From positions 62,001 through 126,000 of the forward strand of contig NZ_RXOZ01000022.1 in NCBI RefSeq assembly GCF_003991205.1: 64,000 nt of DNA, given 5' to 3'. Position 1 is the stretch's first letter, and the number at the start of each line of letters is the position of its first letter. The notes beneath the pieces were generated by a model. The model saw only the letters and a program-made list of their open reading frames with translations. It made no database searches and had not been told where the DNA came from. The DNA is from Georgenia sp. SYP-B2076. GTDB lineage: Bacteria > Actinomycetota > Actinomycetes > Actinomycetales > Actinomycetaceae. This document shows positions 24,307 through 34,066 of this stretch, piece by piece. A program made the position numbers and the translations under genes.

Positions 24307-25998
24307 TCAGGCGGGCGCGGCGAGCAGGCGGTGGACGAGCCGGATCGCGATCGCGCCCTCCCCGACGGCGGACGCCACGCGCTTCGCGGACCCGTGCCGG
24401 ACGTCCCCCGCCGCGAAGATTCCCCGGACGCTGGTCTCCAGCGCCATCGGGGGGCGGCCGGGCCCGTCGGCACCGATGTCCGGCCCCGTCATGACGAAGC
24501 CATCGGGGTCTCGCTCGATGGTCTCGGGCAGCCACGCAGTGTGGGGGCGGGCCCCGATCATGAGGAAGAGGTCGTGCGCGCCGACCGTCTCCTCCCGGCC
24601 GCCCGCACGCTCGCGCAGGACCAGATGGTCGAGCCAGCCGTCGCCGCCGCCGTCGACCACCTCGGTGCCGGTCCGGACCTCGACGTTGGGGGTCGCCTCG
24701 ACCTCACGGACCAGGTAGTGCGACATGCCGGCGTCGAGCGTCGCGGCGCGCACCACGAGGGTGACCCGCCTGGCGTAGCGGGCCAGGTGCAGGGCCGCCT
24801 GCCCCGCGGAGTTCGCGCCGCCGACGACGTAGACCTCCTCGCCGGCGACGAGCGGCGCCTCCTCGGCCGCGGCTCCGTAGAAGACGCCGGCCCCCTGCAG
24901 CGCCTCCAGAGGCGCGACGCCGAGGCGGCGGTAGCTGGCGCCCATCGCCAGTACGGCGGCGCGCCCCGCCACGACGCCGCCTGTGTTCAGGCCGAGGACC
25001 GTCATGCCGGGCTCGCGGCGGAGGGTGGTGACCTCGTGCATGAAGGCGAAGCGTGCCCCGAAGAGCCACGCCTGCTCGTAGGCGCGGCGGGCCAGCTCCG
25101 CGCCGCTCACGCCCCGGGGGAAGCCGAGGTAGTTGCGGATCGACGAGCTGTACGTGGCCTGCCCGCCGATGCTGCCCGAGTCGATGATCAGGGTCCGCAG
25201 CCCCTCCGAGGCGCCGTAGACCGCGGCGGACAGGCCGGCGGGTCCGCAGCCGACGATCACCAGGTCGTACTGGTTGCTCTCGCCGACGACCACCGTCCCC
25301 GCCGTCCGCGCGATGTCCGCGTCACTGGGATCCTCGAGGACGCGCCCGTCGGGCAGCACGACGACGGGCAGCCTCGCCCTTGCGCCCACTCCGCCGAGGA
25401 CGGCGCGCCCCTCCTGGGAGTCGGCGAGGAAGAACCGGTGCGGCATCGCGCAGCGCTCCAGCACCGCTCGCAGCTCGTAGGCCCGGCCCGACCAGGTCTC
25501 CCCGATCACGTCGGTCGTGTAGGGGGCGCTGTTGAGGGCCTCGGCCCAGGCGAGCAGGAAGCTCGAGATCGCCTGGTGGAACTGCTCGTCCGGCGGCGCG
25601 GCGGGCCGCACGACGTGGTGGTCCATGTGGCCGGCGGTGATCGCCTCGAGGATCGCCGCGCCGGTTGCCGGGTGCCCGAGCCGGCCCCACCCGATGAGCA
25701 GCACGCGCTGCGCGTGGGGGAAGAGGCGGCGCACCTCCGCCAGGAGGCGCGTGCCGGGCTCGCCCGAGAGCGTCTCGCCGGCGAGGACCAGGGCGACCGG
25801 CTCGCCGGCGGCGGCGAGCTCCTCCAGGGTGGCGAGCGCCTCGCCCGCCGAGCGCAGGCAGCGGACGCGGTAGTCAGGGACGTACCGGCCCCGCAGCTCC
25901 CGCTCGACGTCTCGCAGCAGGTCGGGGTCGTCGTCGACCGCGACGAGGAGGGGGCGGCTCATGCCGGCGGGCCGGGCCGTCGGGCGGGTGTTGCCCAC
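24307..25998 (-). CDS. Receiver-like / thioredoxin-reductase-like flavoprotein
   Basis: 563 residues. N-terminal 130 residues resemble a receiver domain (VAVDDDPDLLRDVERELRGRY, then VALVLAG in place of the phospho-Asp strand). A middle part (about 180-240) is thioredoxin-fold-like (RFFLADSQEGRAVLGGVG, LPVVVLPDGRVLEDPS). The C-terminal 320 residues are a TrxR-type FAD/NAD(P)H module (VIVGCGPAGLSAAVYGASEG, IDSGSIGGQA, YVVGGANSAGQAALHLA, GIFAAGDVRHG). The CxxC redox pair is absent: the site reads YGAAAEEAP. The start is uncertain: GTG 25998, preceded by TACGAT (possible leaderless start), or ATG 25962. It is convergent with the kinase fusion gene. Confidence 0.8.
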   Translation of the reverse strand: MGNTRPTARPAGMSRPLLVAVDDDPDLLRDVERELRGRYVPDYRVRCLRSAGEALATLEELAAAGEPVALVLAGETLSGEPGTRLLAEVRRLFPHAQRVLLIGWGRLGHPATGAAILEAITAGHMDHHVVRPAAPPDEQFHQAISSFLLAWAEALNSAPYTTDVIGETWSGRAYELRAVLERCAMPHRFFLADSQEGRAVLGGVGARARLPVVVLPDGRVLEDPSDADIARTAGTVVVGESNQYDLVIVGCGPAGLSAAVYGASEGLRTLIIDSGSIGGQATYSSSIRNYLGFPRGVSGAELARRAYEQAWLFGARFAFMHEVTTLRREPGMTVLGLNTGGVVAGRAAVLAMGASYRRLGVAPLEALQGAGVFYGAAAEEAPLVAGEEVYVVGGANSAGQAALHLARYARRVTLVVRAATLDAGMSHYLVREVEATPNVEVRTGTEVVDGGGDGWLDHLVLRERAGGREETVGAHDLFLMIGARPHTAWLPETIERDPDGFVMTGPDIGADGPGRPPMALETSVRGIFAAGDVRHGSAKRVASAVGEGAIAIRLVHRLLAAPA

Positions 25999-26090
25999 AC
26001 GGGCTCGATCGTACGAGCGCGCCTCCTGCGGCGCCAGGCCCGGTGGCCGGGGGAACGCGGTGGCAGGGGCTGGGGTCGTCGCGCTACCGG

Positions 26091-27608
26091 TCAGCTGCCG
26101 AGGTGGCCGGCGAGCCGCCCGTGACGCTCGGCGCTGGCCTCGTCGAGACCGACGATGGTGACGGTCTTGCCCTTGGCGGCGTACCTGGTGGTGATGGCGT
26201 CGAGGGTGGCCACGGTGGAGGCGTCCCAGATGCGGGAGGCGGACAGGTCGATGACGACGTTGTCGGGGTCACCGGCGTAGTCGAACCGGTGGACGAGGTC
26301 GTTGCTGGAGGCCCAGAGCAGCTCGCCGGCGACGGCGTAGACGCGGGTGTCCTCGTCGGGGTGCGCGACGTCGACGACCCGGGTGAGGTGGGCCGCGCGG
26401 CGCACGAACATCACCGCGGCGACGAGCACACCGACGATGACCCCGTAGGCGAGGTTGTGGGTCGCGACGGTGACGGCGACGGTCGCGAGCATGACCAGCG
26501 TCTCGGACCGGGGCATGCGGCGCAGGGTGGCCAGCCGGATGGAGTGCCAGTCGAACGTGCCGACCGAGACCATGACCATCACCGCGACCAGTGCGGCCAT
26601 CGGGATGGTGGCCACGACGTCGCCCAGGCCCACGACGAGGACGAGCAGGAACATTCCCGCCAGGAACGTCGAGATGCGGGTGCGGGCACCGGAGGTCTTG
26701 ACGTTGATCATGGTCTGCCCGATCATCGCGCAGCCGCCCATGCCGCCGAGGATGCCGGTGACGATGTTGGCCGCCCCCTGGCCCCAGGCCTCTCGCGACT
26801 TGCTCGAGCGGGTGTCGGTGACGTCGTCGACGAGCTTGGCCGTCATGAGGGACTCCAACAGGCCGACCAGGGCCATGGCGACGGCGTAGGGGCCGATGAT
26901 CTGCAGCGTCTCGAGGGTCAGCGGCACGTGCGGGAGGAACAGCGACGGCAGGGACTCGGGCAGGTCGCCCTGGTCGCCCACGGTCGGGACGTCGAGCGCG
27001 AACGCCACGGTGATCACCGTCAGGACGACGATCCCGACCAGCGGCGCGGGCACCGCCGTCGTGACCCTGGGCAGGAGGACGATGGTCGCGATCCCGGCGG
27101 CGACCATCGCGTAGACCACCCAGGACACGCCGGTCAGGTGCGGCAGCTGGGCGAGGAGGATCAGGATCGCCAGGGCGTTGACGAAGCCGACCATGACGCT
27201 GCGCGGGATGAACCGCATCAGCCTGGCCACCCCGAGGACGCCGAGGAGCACCTGGATGAGGCCGGCGAGCAGGACCGTGGCGATGAGGTAGTCCATCCCG
27301 TGCTCGCGGACCACCGGGGCGATGACGAGGGCGACCGCGCCGGTGGCCGCGGAGATCATGGCCGGGCGGCCGCCGAGGAAGGCGATGGAGACGGCCATCG
27401 TGAAGGAGGCGAACAGCCCGACCCGCGGGTCGACGCCCGCGATGATCGAGAACGAGATCGCCTCGGGGATCAGGGCCAGCGCCACCACCAGGCCGCCGAG
27501 GACCTCGATGCGCAACCGCCTCGGTGAGCGCAGGGCCCCCATGACCGACAGGTCCTCACGCTCCCCGGGCATGCGTCGAGGGCGCAGGACAGCATGTGGT
27601 GAGGTCAC
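26091..27608 (-). CDS. SulP-family anion transporter with STAS domain
   Basis: 505 residues. The transport domain has about eleven to twelve helices ([23 protein letters not shown] and [20 protein letters not shown] typical of SulP/BicA). The C-terminal STAS domain contains [20 protein letters not shown]. Family members move sulfate or bicarbonate with Na+ or H+. The GTG at 27608 follows GGGAG. A bicarbonate role would suit the carboxylase operon of the same window but is not shown. Confidence 0.88.
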   Translation of the reverse strand: MTSPHAVLRPRRMPGEREDLSVMGALRSPRRLRIEVLGGLVVALALIPEAISFSIIAGVDPRVGLFASFTMAVSIAFLGGRPAMISAATGAVALVIAPVVREHGMDYLIATVLLAGLIQVLLGVLGVARLMRFIPRSVMVGFVNALAILILLAQLPHLTGVSWVVYAMVAAGIATIVLLPRVTTAVPAPLVGIVVLTVITVAFALDVPTVGDQGDLPESLPSLFLPHVPLTLETLQIIGPYAVAMALVGLLESLMTAKLVDDVTDTRSSKSREAWGQGAANIVTGILGGMGGCAMIGQTMINVKTSGARTRISTFLAGMFLLVLVVGLGDVVATIPMAALVAVMVMVSVGTFDWHSIRLATLRRMPRSETLVMLATVAVTVATHNLAYGVIVGVLVAAVMFVRRAAHLTRVVDVAHPDEDTRVYAVAGELLWASSNDLVHRFDYAGDPDNVVIDLSASRIWDASTVATLDAITTRYAAKGKTVTIVGLDEASAERHGRLAGHLGS

Positions 27609-27774
27609 GGGAACTCCCAGTGGCAGCGGGCGAGCACGGATGGTCAGGGCGGCGCGCCATCACACCAGGGGCGCCGCCGCGACCGGGGGCAGCCCGGTGG
27701 GGTGACGTCGAGGCAGACTCTAACGCAGCGCGGGAGCGGACGGCTGTAAGGTTCGCGGCACCGCAGCCGGCCCG

Positions 27775-29004
27775 TCAGCCGCCCGGGCCGCCGCCCGGCC
27801 GGCGGTATACGGCGCCGTCGCGCATGACGAAGTCGACGCGCGCGGTGGCCGTGATGTCGTCGAGCGGGTTCCCCGGCATGGCGACGATGTCCGCGCGGGC
27901 ACCGGGTCGCAGGACGCCGAGGTCCGCCCGGCCGAGCATCTCGGCGGCGACCGAGGTGGCCGCCCGCAGCGCCCGGAGCTCGCTCAGGCCGGCGGCGACC
28001 ATCGCCTGGAACTCGCGGATGCCGTGGCCGAAGGGGAACATGCCGCAGTCGGTGCCGAAGGCGATCTTGACGTCGCTGGCCGCGATGAGCCGCTGGGCCT
28101 CCAGGATCGCCTCGTGGTCGCGGCGGAACTTCCAGACGGCCTGCCCCGGCAGCGTGCCGGCGCGCAGCGCGGCGAGATCCTCCTGGGTCATCTGCATGGT
28201 GGGCACGATGTACACCCCGGCGCGCGCGGCCATCTCGATGCCCTCCTCGCCGATCAGGTAGGCGTGCTCGAGGCTGCGGGCACCGGCGCGGATCGCCTGC
28301 CTGCACGCCTGGGCGCCGCCGGTGTGCACGGCGACGGGCATCCCCAGCAACCGCGCGGCGCCGCACAGGGCGTCCATCTCGTCGTCGAACCAGGTGCCCC
28401 GGGCGGGGTCGTCGCCGGCGCTGAAGTAGCCGCCGGCGTTGGCGGTCTTGATCCAGTCGGCGCCGTACGCGTGCTCGCGCCGGACCAGCCGCCGGACCTG
28501 CGCGGCGCCGTCGGCGACGGCGGAGACCGGCAGGTCCCAGCGCGGGGCGTAGAAGCCGCCCAGGTCGCCGTGGCCGGCCGAGGCGCTGAGGACGTGACCG
28601 GCGACCACCAGCCTCGGCCCCTCGACCAGCCCCGCCGCCAACGCATCGCGCAGGTCGACGGTGGGGAACTCCGGGTCCATGCTGCCGAGGTCGCGCAGCG
28701 TCGTGAAGCCGTACCGCAGGTAGTCGCGCGCGAGGGCGAGGCCCGTCAGGGCCTTGGTCGCCGAGGACGCGAGCGTCTGCCGGGCGAGGTCGGCCGCGTC
28801 CATCGTCAGGTGCACGTGGGTGTCGATGAACCCCGGGCTGACGGTGCGCTCGGTCAGGTCGATGACCTCCGCCCCGTCGGGACGGCCCACCGACTGCCCG
28901 ACCTCGGTGATCACGCCGTCACGCACCGCGATCTCCGCCCGGCCGCCCAGCTCGCCCGAGACGCCGTCGAACACCGCGCCGCACACCAGGACTGAGGTGC
29001 TCAC
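27775..29004 (-). CDS. Metal-dependent amidohydrolase
   Basis: 409 residues of the amidohydrolase superfamily, in the subgroup with imidazolonepropionase-like and Xaa-Pro hydrolases. Metal ligands are visible: FIDTHVHL, ADWIKTANAGG (the Lys may be carboxylated), MPVAVHTGGAQACRQA, SLEHAYLIG and FGTDCGMFPFG. The GTG start at 29004 is preceded by GGGGAG. It lies 67 bases after an alpha/beta hydrolase gene in the same direction, so it may be the last gene of the monooxygenase operon; the substrate is probably an amide or lactam (inference). Confidence 0.85.
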   Translation of the reverse strand: MSTSVLVCGAVFDGVSGELGGRAEIAVRDGVITEVGQSVGRPDGAEVIDLTERTVSPGFIDTHVHLTMDAADLARQTLASSATKALTGLALARDYLRYGFTTLRDLGSMDPEFPTVDLRDALAAGLVEGPRLVVAGHVLSASAGHGDLGGFYAPRWDLPVSAVADGAAQVRRLVRREHAYGADWIKTANAGGYFSAGDDPARGTWFDDEMDALCGAARLLGMPVAVHTGGAQACRQAIRAGARSLEHAYLIGEEGIEMAARAGVYIVPTMQMTQEDLAALRAGTLPGQAVWKFRRDHEAILEAQRLIAASDVKIAFGTDCGMFPFGHGIREFQAMVAAGLSELRALRAATSVAAEMLGRADLGVLRPGARADIVAMPGNPLDDITATARVDFVMRDGAVYRRPGGGPGG

Positions 29005-29071
29005 CGGACCACTGTGCTCCCCGGCACGCGCGGCGGCCAGCGCGCCGACGCCCCGGGCCCGGCGGTCGTGC

Positions 29072-29797
29072 TCATGGGCCGGCGAGCTCCTCCAGGGCGT
29101 CGACCAGCTCGTCGGGGCACGAGTAGAACGGCGAGTGGTCCGCGGCCAGCTCGATGACGGTCGTGGCGCCCCCCTCGGTGGCCATCCGCCGTTGCAGCGC
29201 CGGCGGGATCGCCCGGTCCAGGGCGCTCAGCACGTAGTCGCGGCGCACCGGCACGCCGCCGTCGGGAAGCTCGACCGGGGTGAGGAACGGGGCCAGCGCC
29301 TGCGTGCCGATCAGGGGCAGCGCCTGCGCGACCAGGCCGGCCGGGCACTCGCCCATGAAGATCGCGCGTGCGTCCGCTGCCGACAGCGAGGCGACCGGGG
29401 GCTCACCGGCGACGACCATGGAGCGCTGGACGCCGTCGTCGGCCCCCTCGGGCAGCTCCGTCATGGCGACGAGGCTCTGACCGTGACCGGGCAGGAACGC
29501 CGCGACATAGATCAGCGACGAGACCAGCTCGGGGTACCGGGCGGCCACCTGGGTGATGACGACGCCGCCCATGCTGTGCCCCACGAGGGTCACCGGCTGC
29601 GGGAGGGCCGCCAACGCCTGCCGGACTCGTTCGACGTACGCGTCGAGGGTGACCTCCTCCGCCGGCGAGTCGTCGGCGCCCGAGCCGGGGAGGTCGACGG
29701 CCTCGGCCCGGTGCCCCCTGGCACGCAGCGCCGCCTGGGTGGACTCCCAGCTCCAGGCGCCGTAGAAGGCGCCGTGGATCAACAGGTACGTGGCCAC
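29072..29797 (-). CDS. Alpha/beta hydrolase (esterase/salicylate-esterase-like)
   Basis: 241 residues with LLIHGAFYGAWSWE (oxyanion loop), the nucleophile GHSMGG (VGHSMGGVVITQVA), and the His in ADHSPFY. The size and the IHGAFYGAW start resemble the plant-type methyl-ester esterase group. It is 16 bases downstream of the flavin reductase gene, so it is cotranscribed with the flavin monooxygenase and probably acts on its product or substrate. Confidence 0.85.
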   Translation of the reverse strand: MATYLLIHGAFYGAWSWESTQAALRARGHRAEAVDLPGSGADDSPAEEVTLDAYVERVRQALAALPQPVTLVGHSMGGVVITQVAARYPELVSSLIYVAAFLPGHGQSLVAMTELPEGADDGVQRSMVVAGEPPVASLSAADARAIFMGECPAGLVAQALPLIGTQALAPFLTPVELPDGGVPVRRDYVLSALDRAIPPALQRRMATEGGATTVIELAADHSPFYSCPDELVDALEELAGP

Positions 29798-29813
29798 ATG
29801 GCCTCCTTCGTGG

Positions 29814-30401
29814 TCAGTCGATCCTCGACACGTGGCTCAGCGCGTGCCAGGTGCGGTTGTGGTAGACGAGGGGTGGCTGGTCGTCGACGTCCTCCGGGAT
29901 GGAGGCGTGGGTCTGCAGGGCCTGGACGGCCATGACGACGGAGCTTCCCGCCGCCATCTGGTTGACGATGCGGCCACGCAGCCACGTCGCGGCACGGGGA
30001 AGGTAGGGCTCGCCCGTCGGCAGCCGGTACCAGACGCTGGGGTCGGCGAAACGGTCGATCCCGCTGGTCGCGAAGGTCTTGGCGAGGTCGATCTGGTCGG
30101 CGCCGAGGAGGTGCACCACCACCGTGTCGGCCCGGCGCAGCGCGGGCGTCGCGGACGATCCCGCGGCCAGCGAGAACACCAGGAGCGGCGGCTCCGCCGA
30201 GACCGAGATGACGGAGGTGGCGGTCAGCCCCACCGGCCCGTCGCCGGGGTCGGCCGTGATGACGGCGACCCCGGCCGGGTAGTTGCGGAACACCCTCTTG
30301 AAGTCGGCGGCCGTGACGGGGCCCAGGAAGGCCTGGCGCGCGTGCCGCGTCTCGACGATCTCCCCGGCCTCGTCGAGCTCGACCGCCCTGGTCATGGTCA
30401 T
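29814..30401 (-). CDS. Flavin reductase (monooxygenase reductase component)
   Basis: 195 residues. The core FKRVFRNYPAGVAVITADPGDGPVGLTATSVISVSAEPPLLVFSL shape is that of the HpaC/flavin-reductase family, which passes free reduced flavin to a partner oxygenase. The FMN-binding LTATSVISVSAEPP motif is clear; the conserved C-terminal basic residues are less so. It lies 28 bases downstream of the oxygenase gene in the same operon. Confidence 0.88.
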   Translation of the reverse strand: MTMTRAVELDEAGEIVETRHARQAFLGPVTAADFKRVFRNYPAGVAVITADPGDGPVGLTATSVISVSAEPPLLVFSLAAGSSATPALRRADTVVVHLLGADQIDLAKTFATSGIDRFADPSVWYRLPTGEPYLPRAATWLRGRIVNQMAAGSSVVMAVQALQTHASIPEDVDDQPPLVYHNRTWHALSHVSRID

Positions 30402-30429
30402 CGTTCTCTCCTCCTGCAGTTCCCCGGCG

Positions 30430-31638
30430 CTACGCCTGGTCGTCGGTCTCGACGAGGCTGAAGAACTGCCAGGACGGGTTCTTCGCGAGCCCGGCCAGCG
30501 CCTTCCCGGTCTGCTGGAGGACGACGGGACCGGAGGTCATGTGCTGGGTGCCTGCGTGCAGGTCGCGGAAGTAGCGCTGGAGGTCCCCCGTCCGGAGCGC
30601 TGCGGTCCCCGCCCACTTGTAGACGGTGACGCCCACGGCGTGCACGGACCAGGTGGCGTTGTTGAGCGCGAGCCGGGTCAGCGTCTCCTCCTCGGTGCCC
30701 AGCGTGCGGCCCTCCGCGAGGGCGGCCTCGTTCGCCTCCCACACCGACATGACGAACGCCCGTGCCGATCGCAGCTTCGCCTCCGCCTCGGCGAACTCGG
30801 CGTAGAACTGGTCGGTGTCCACGGACGCCCCGGGGGTCCCGCTCTTCTTCCGTGCCAGGACCGCCATCTCGTCGAGGAGGCGCCGGCCGACGCCGAGGGC
30901 CCAGCCTGCGTGGTTCATGCCGGCCATGTTGGCCAGTCCCACGTGGTAGAGGGCGCCGCCGTGCGAGGCCTCCTTGGTGCCAATGTCGTAGACGTAGGCA
31001 TCCGGCACGAAGGCGTCCTCGATGATGTAGTCGTGGCTGCCGGTCGCCCGCAGGCCCATGACGTTCCAGTTGTCGACGACCGTAGTGAGGTTCTTGGGGA
31101 TCGTGAAGATCTTCGCCTCCCCGGTCGCTTCGACCAGGGCCGCGGTGTGGATGTACTGGGCGTGGGGAACACCGGAGGCGAACTGCCACGACCCGCTCAG
31201 GAGGTAGCCCCCGTCGACCTTGTGCGCACGGCCGTTGCCGGGCCGTGTCCCCTGGCCCGCCATGAGGGCGTAGCCCCCGTCGGCGTACAGGTCGTTCGTC
31301 GCCTCGTCGCTCAGGTAGGCGGCGGTGGTGCCGGACTCCATCTGCAGCGCCATCACGGACCATCCCGTCGAGGCGTCGGCGTAGGCCAGCTTCTCGATGA
31401 CCGCGATCACCTGGCGGGGAGAGAACTCGTACCCGCCGAGCGAGACCGGGATCCCGATGCGGAACACCCCGGACTCGTGGAGCGCGGCGACCACGTCGTC
31501 GCTGAGGCGCTTGGCGTCCTCGTTGGCCGCGCCGTTCGCCTTGAGAACGGGCTCGATGGCGTCGAGACGCTCCATCAGGGCGTCGAACTCGTCGCTGACG
31601 TGAAGCGTGGCCGTGCTCTCGATCAGATCCTGGGTCAT
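30430..31638 (-). CDS. Flavin-dependent monooxygenase, oxygenase component (acyl-CoA-dehydrogenase fold)
   Basis: 402 residues of the two-component group D flavin monooxygenases (HsaA/HpaH relatives with acyl-CoA dehydrogenase fold). Visible elements: the N-terminal helix domain, PVSLGGYEFSPRQVIAVIEKLAYADASTGW, GSWQFASGVPHAQ, WNVMGLRATGSHDYIIEDAFVP and the C-terminal helical bundle. There is no catalytic Glu of acyl-CoA dehydrogenases, as expected. The ATG at 31638 follows AAGGATGGG better than an ATG at 31656. It hydroxylates an unknown small molecule with the reductase's flavin. It lies next to an AraC regulator and hydrolases. Confidence 0.85.
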   Translation of the reverse strand: MTQDLIESTATLHVSDEFDALMERLDAIEPVLKANGAANEDAKRLSDDVVAALHESGVFRIGIPVSLGGYEFSPRQVIAVIEKLAYADASTGWSVMALQMESGTTAAYLSDEATNDLYADGGYALMAGQGTRPGNGRAHKVDGGYLLSGSWQFASGVPHAQYIHTAALVEATGEAKIFTIPKNLTTVVDNWNVMGLRATGSHDYIIEDAFVPDAYVYDIGTKEASHGGALYHVGLANMAGMNHAGWALGVGRRLLDEMAVLARKKSGTPGASVDTDQFYAEFAEAEAKLRSARAFVMSVWEANEAALAEGRTLGTEEETLTRLALNNATWSVHAVGVTVYKWAGTAALRTGDLQRYFRDLHAGTQHMTSGPVVLQQTGKALAGLAKNPSWQFFSLVETDDQA

Positions 31639-31758
31639 TTTCCCATCCTTGCTCATCGACGATTCTGGCGATTCCCTAGAAGGGTGGCGCATCGAATGGC
31701 CCAGGGGAACCGCGGTGCGGCGGTTTGGCTCATGTGGGCAAAGGCCGTGACGCCGGGA

Positions 31759-31768
31759 GTCAATTGAC
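31759..31768. promoter_or_regulatory. Palindrome GTCAATTGAC upstream of the monooxygenase
   Basis: A 10-base perfect palindrome in the 151-base gap between the AraC regulator stop and the monooxygenase start, in an AT-richer island. It could be an operator; no clear -10/-35 pair was recognised next to it. Confidence 0.25.
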
Positions 31769-31789
31769 CTGACGATGTCCCAGGTCGGG

Positions 31790-32755
31790 TCAGCCGGCGG
31801 CGCGCGCCTGGGAAGGCGTGCACCCGAAATGGTCCTTGAAGACGCGCGAGAAATGAGCCTGCGAGGCGAATGTCCAGCGCGCGCTGATGTCGGCGATCCG
31901 CTCGCCCGGACCGGCGACGACCTCGGCGTGGGCACGCTCGAGGCGCTGCGCGAGGATGTACCTGGCGAGGGTGGTGCCGTCGCTCGCGAACACCCGGTTG
32001 AGATGACGGTCGCTGACGCCGACGGCACGGGCGACCGTCGTGGCCGAGAGGTTCCGGTCCCGGAGGTGGCGGTGGATGTAGTCCTTGGCCGCCAACAGAT
32101 ACGCGGCGGTGTGGTCCGCTCCGGGCCCCCCGGTGACGAGCTGCAGCAGCTCCAGCGCGGAAAGCTCGATCTCCTGTGCCGTCCCCGACGACGGTTCACG
32201 GATGGCGCCCTGGACCAGGCGGGCCAGGGAGCCGGCGCGCTGGGCCTGCGGCCCCACGCCGCGGTGGACGAAGACGGTGGGCTTCGCGGGCCCCTCCATG
32301 CCGGTGGCCTCGAGAAAGGTCGCGCGGGGAATCTCGAGGATGACCTCCCGCATGGCGCGCGGAAATCCGAAGAGGAACGGCTTGTCGGCGTCATACATGA
32401 TGGCTTCGCCACCATGAAGCATCTCGGTCCCGCCGCCGTGGTAAAAGAATGCCTCGCCCTCGAGCATGAACGAGATGAAGATCGCGTCCTCGGGCAGCCT
32501 CCTGGTATTGCGCGGCGACCGGTCGATGACGTGGGCGTTTCCCGAGATCTCGGTCAGGTGCACATTCACGAGCGACACCGACGTCATCGTCGCGACCAGC
32601 CCCTCCTCGGCGTGCGTGGCGGGCCTGATGCCGATGAGGTTCTCGTGGTTGTGCTCCTCCCACGTGGCGAGCCGTTCGGCCGGGGGGACGTAGAGGGTGG
32701 AGAACCTCGTGGCGTCGGGCGGCGGCGGGTCGCTCGAGCGCGCCGACCCCCGCAC
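31790..32755 (-). CDS. AraC-family transcriptional regulator
   Basis: About 321 residues. The N-terminal part is the AraC_binding_2-type sensor (LATWEEHNHENLIGIRP). The C-terminal double helix-turn-helix has LSATTVARAVGVSDRHLNRVF and ERIADISARWTFASQAHFSRVFKDHFGCTPSQAR. The GTG at 32755 lies just behind the upstream gene's stop and follows AGGGGCGG; GTGs at 32773 and 32788 would overlap the hydrolase. It sits between hydrolase and monooxygenase genes and probably controls both, and perhaps the divergent importer. Confidence 0.87.
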   Translation of the reverse strand: MRGSARSSDPPPPDATRFSTLYVPPAERLATWEEHNHENLIGIRPATHAEEGLVATMTSVSLVNVHLTEISGNAHVIDRSPRNTRRLPEDAIFISFMLEGEAFFYHGGGTEMLHGGEAIMYDADKPFLFGFPRAMREVILEIPRATFLEATGMEGPAKPTVFVHRGVGPQAQRAGSLARLVQGAIREPSSGTAQEIELSALELLQLVTGGPGADHTAAYLLAAKDYIHRHLRDRNLSATTVARAVGVSDRHLNRVFASDGTTLARYILAQRLERAHAEVVAGPGERIADISARWTFASQAHFSRVFKDHFGCTPSQARAAG

Positions 32756-32757
32756 GG

Positions 32758-33783
32758 CTACCGCCCCTGCCACTGCCCCTCGATCCACCTCACGACCGGC
32801 ACGACCGTGTCGTCCGAGTTGGCCTCGAAGATCAGGCCGTGGCCGTTCCCGTCGATGCCGAGGTCAGGCAGGTGGATCCACCTGGCGTCGGCGCCGCCGG
32901 CGTTGAGGTAGTCGACGACGTCCTGCGCGAAGGTCGCGAACACCGAGGCGCCGCCGGTGAACAGCCCGACCGGGAGCCCGTCCAGGTTCGGGAGGCGTCG
33001 CTCGGACGGCGCAAGTCCCCGGAGCTCCTCCGGGGCCCGCGCCGGCGGGTCGTAGGTGATCGGCGCGGCGGTCAGGCCCCACGACAGCGTCCCCATGCCG
33101 GGGAACTCCGCGAAGGGCGGCCCCATCGGCTCGACGGCGGCGATCCCCTGGACGAGGTCGGGGCGGGCGTCGGCGACGAGCCAGCCCACCGGTCCGCCGG
33201 CGGAGTGGGTCACGAGGACGGCGGGTCCGGTCCGGTCGAGCAGGCGGGCGATCCGGTCGGCGTCGAGCCGTTCCGAGAGTCCGAGGTCGGCGGGCAGCGG
33301 GCCCATCGCGGCGAGGAGCTGGTCGAGCTCGGGCGTGCCGGGCTCGCGCCCGTACGGCCACTGGGTCTGCTCGGCGGCGGCGTCGTCGGGAAGGAAGAGC
33401 CCCCGCGCGGCCTCGTAGGGGAACGGGGGGCCCATCTCGCCGATCGCGACCGGGTGGAACGGCGACCGGCCGTGCCCGGGGCGGTCGACCACGTATACGG
33501 CGAAGCCGGCGGCGACGAAGTGCGCCGCCCAGCCCGGCCGTCCGTCGACCGTGGTGAGCCAGTCGGTGCCCTGTCCCCCGCCGCCGTGGACCAGCACCAG
33601 CGGGTACGGCTGGGTGACGTGCTCGGGCGCCTCCCACTGCACGTAGGCGGGCCCGGACTGGAGGGTGCCCTGCCCCGTCGGCACGACGTCACCCGGGATC
33701 CAGAAGGCCCCGCGGCGGGACGTGACGAGATCGGCGGGCGCCTCGTGGGGCGGGGCGAGGCGCTCTGCGGTGCGTTCGGACAT
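32758..33783 (-). CDS. Alpha/beta hydrolase (large esterase-like)
   Basis: 341 residues. The oxyanion region LVLVHGGGGQGTDW, the nucleophile VLVTHSAGGPVGW, and HGLIFEANSDD near the C-terminus (catalytic His in GNGHG) form a complete triad pattern. The ATG at 33783 follows AAGGAGCTG. It is the first gene of the leftward branch and probably cotranscribed with the AraC regulator 3 bases downstream. No signal peptide, so it acts in the cytoplasm. Confidence 0.82.
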   Translation of the reverse strand: MSERTAERLAPPHEAPADLVTSRRGAFWIPGDVVPTGQGTLQSGPAYVQWEAPEHVTQPYPLVLVHGGGGQGTDWLTTVDGRPGWAAHFVAAGFAVYVVDRPGHGRSPFHPVAIGEMGPPFPYEAARGLFLPDDAAAEQTQWPYGREPGTPELDQLLAAMGPLPADLGLSERLDADRIARLLDRTGPAVLVTHSAGGPVGWLVADARPDLVQGIAAVEPMGPPFAEFPGMGTLSWGLTAAPITYDPPARAPEELRGLAPSERRLPNLDGLPVGLFTGGASVFATFAQDVVDYLNAGGADARWIHLPDLGIDGNGHGLIFEANSDDTVVPVVRWIEGQWQGR

Positions 33784-33853
33784 CAACAGCTCCTTTGCTG
33801 CGCGTTTCGTGATGGCGCTCAGGATGGCACGGAGGTAGCCGCGTCGCGGCGAG

Positions 33854-33911
33854 TGTCCGGATCGGGCTGGTCCGATGTCCGGATCGGGCTGGGCAGATGT
33901 CCGGATCAGGA
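33854..33911. repeat. Three 22-bp direct repeats in a divergent promoter region
   Basis: Units begin at 33854, 33876 and 33898 with TGTCCGGATCGGGCTGG (third copy TGTCCGGATCAGG). The 22-base period is two helical turns, which fits direct-repeat binding by an AraC-type activator such as the one encoded 1 kb away. They lie in the gap 33784-34066 between the divergent hydrolase and importer operons, whose remaining bases show no other feature. Confidence 0.75.
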
Positions 33912-34066
33912 AATACCGGCGGCGCAGGACCGCCTTCCTTGCACCTGCGCGCCACGTCACTTGCTCAGATGTGCCATCGAGGGTTCGGGCATTACACCCT
34001 GTGCCACAGTTCCGCGAACGACATTCGCGTCCCCCGATCACCGTCGATCTTCTCTGCGAGGTTCCC

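Noticed and set aside
33854-33911. Possible att site or mobile-element ends
   Set aside because: Direct 22-bp tandem repeats with no integrase, transposase or tRNA; regulatory sites fit better.
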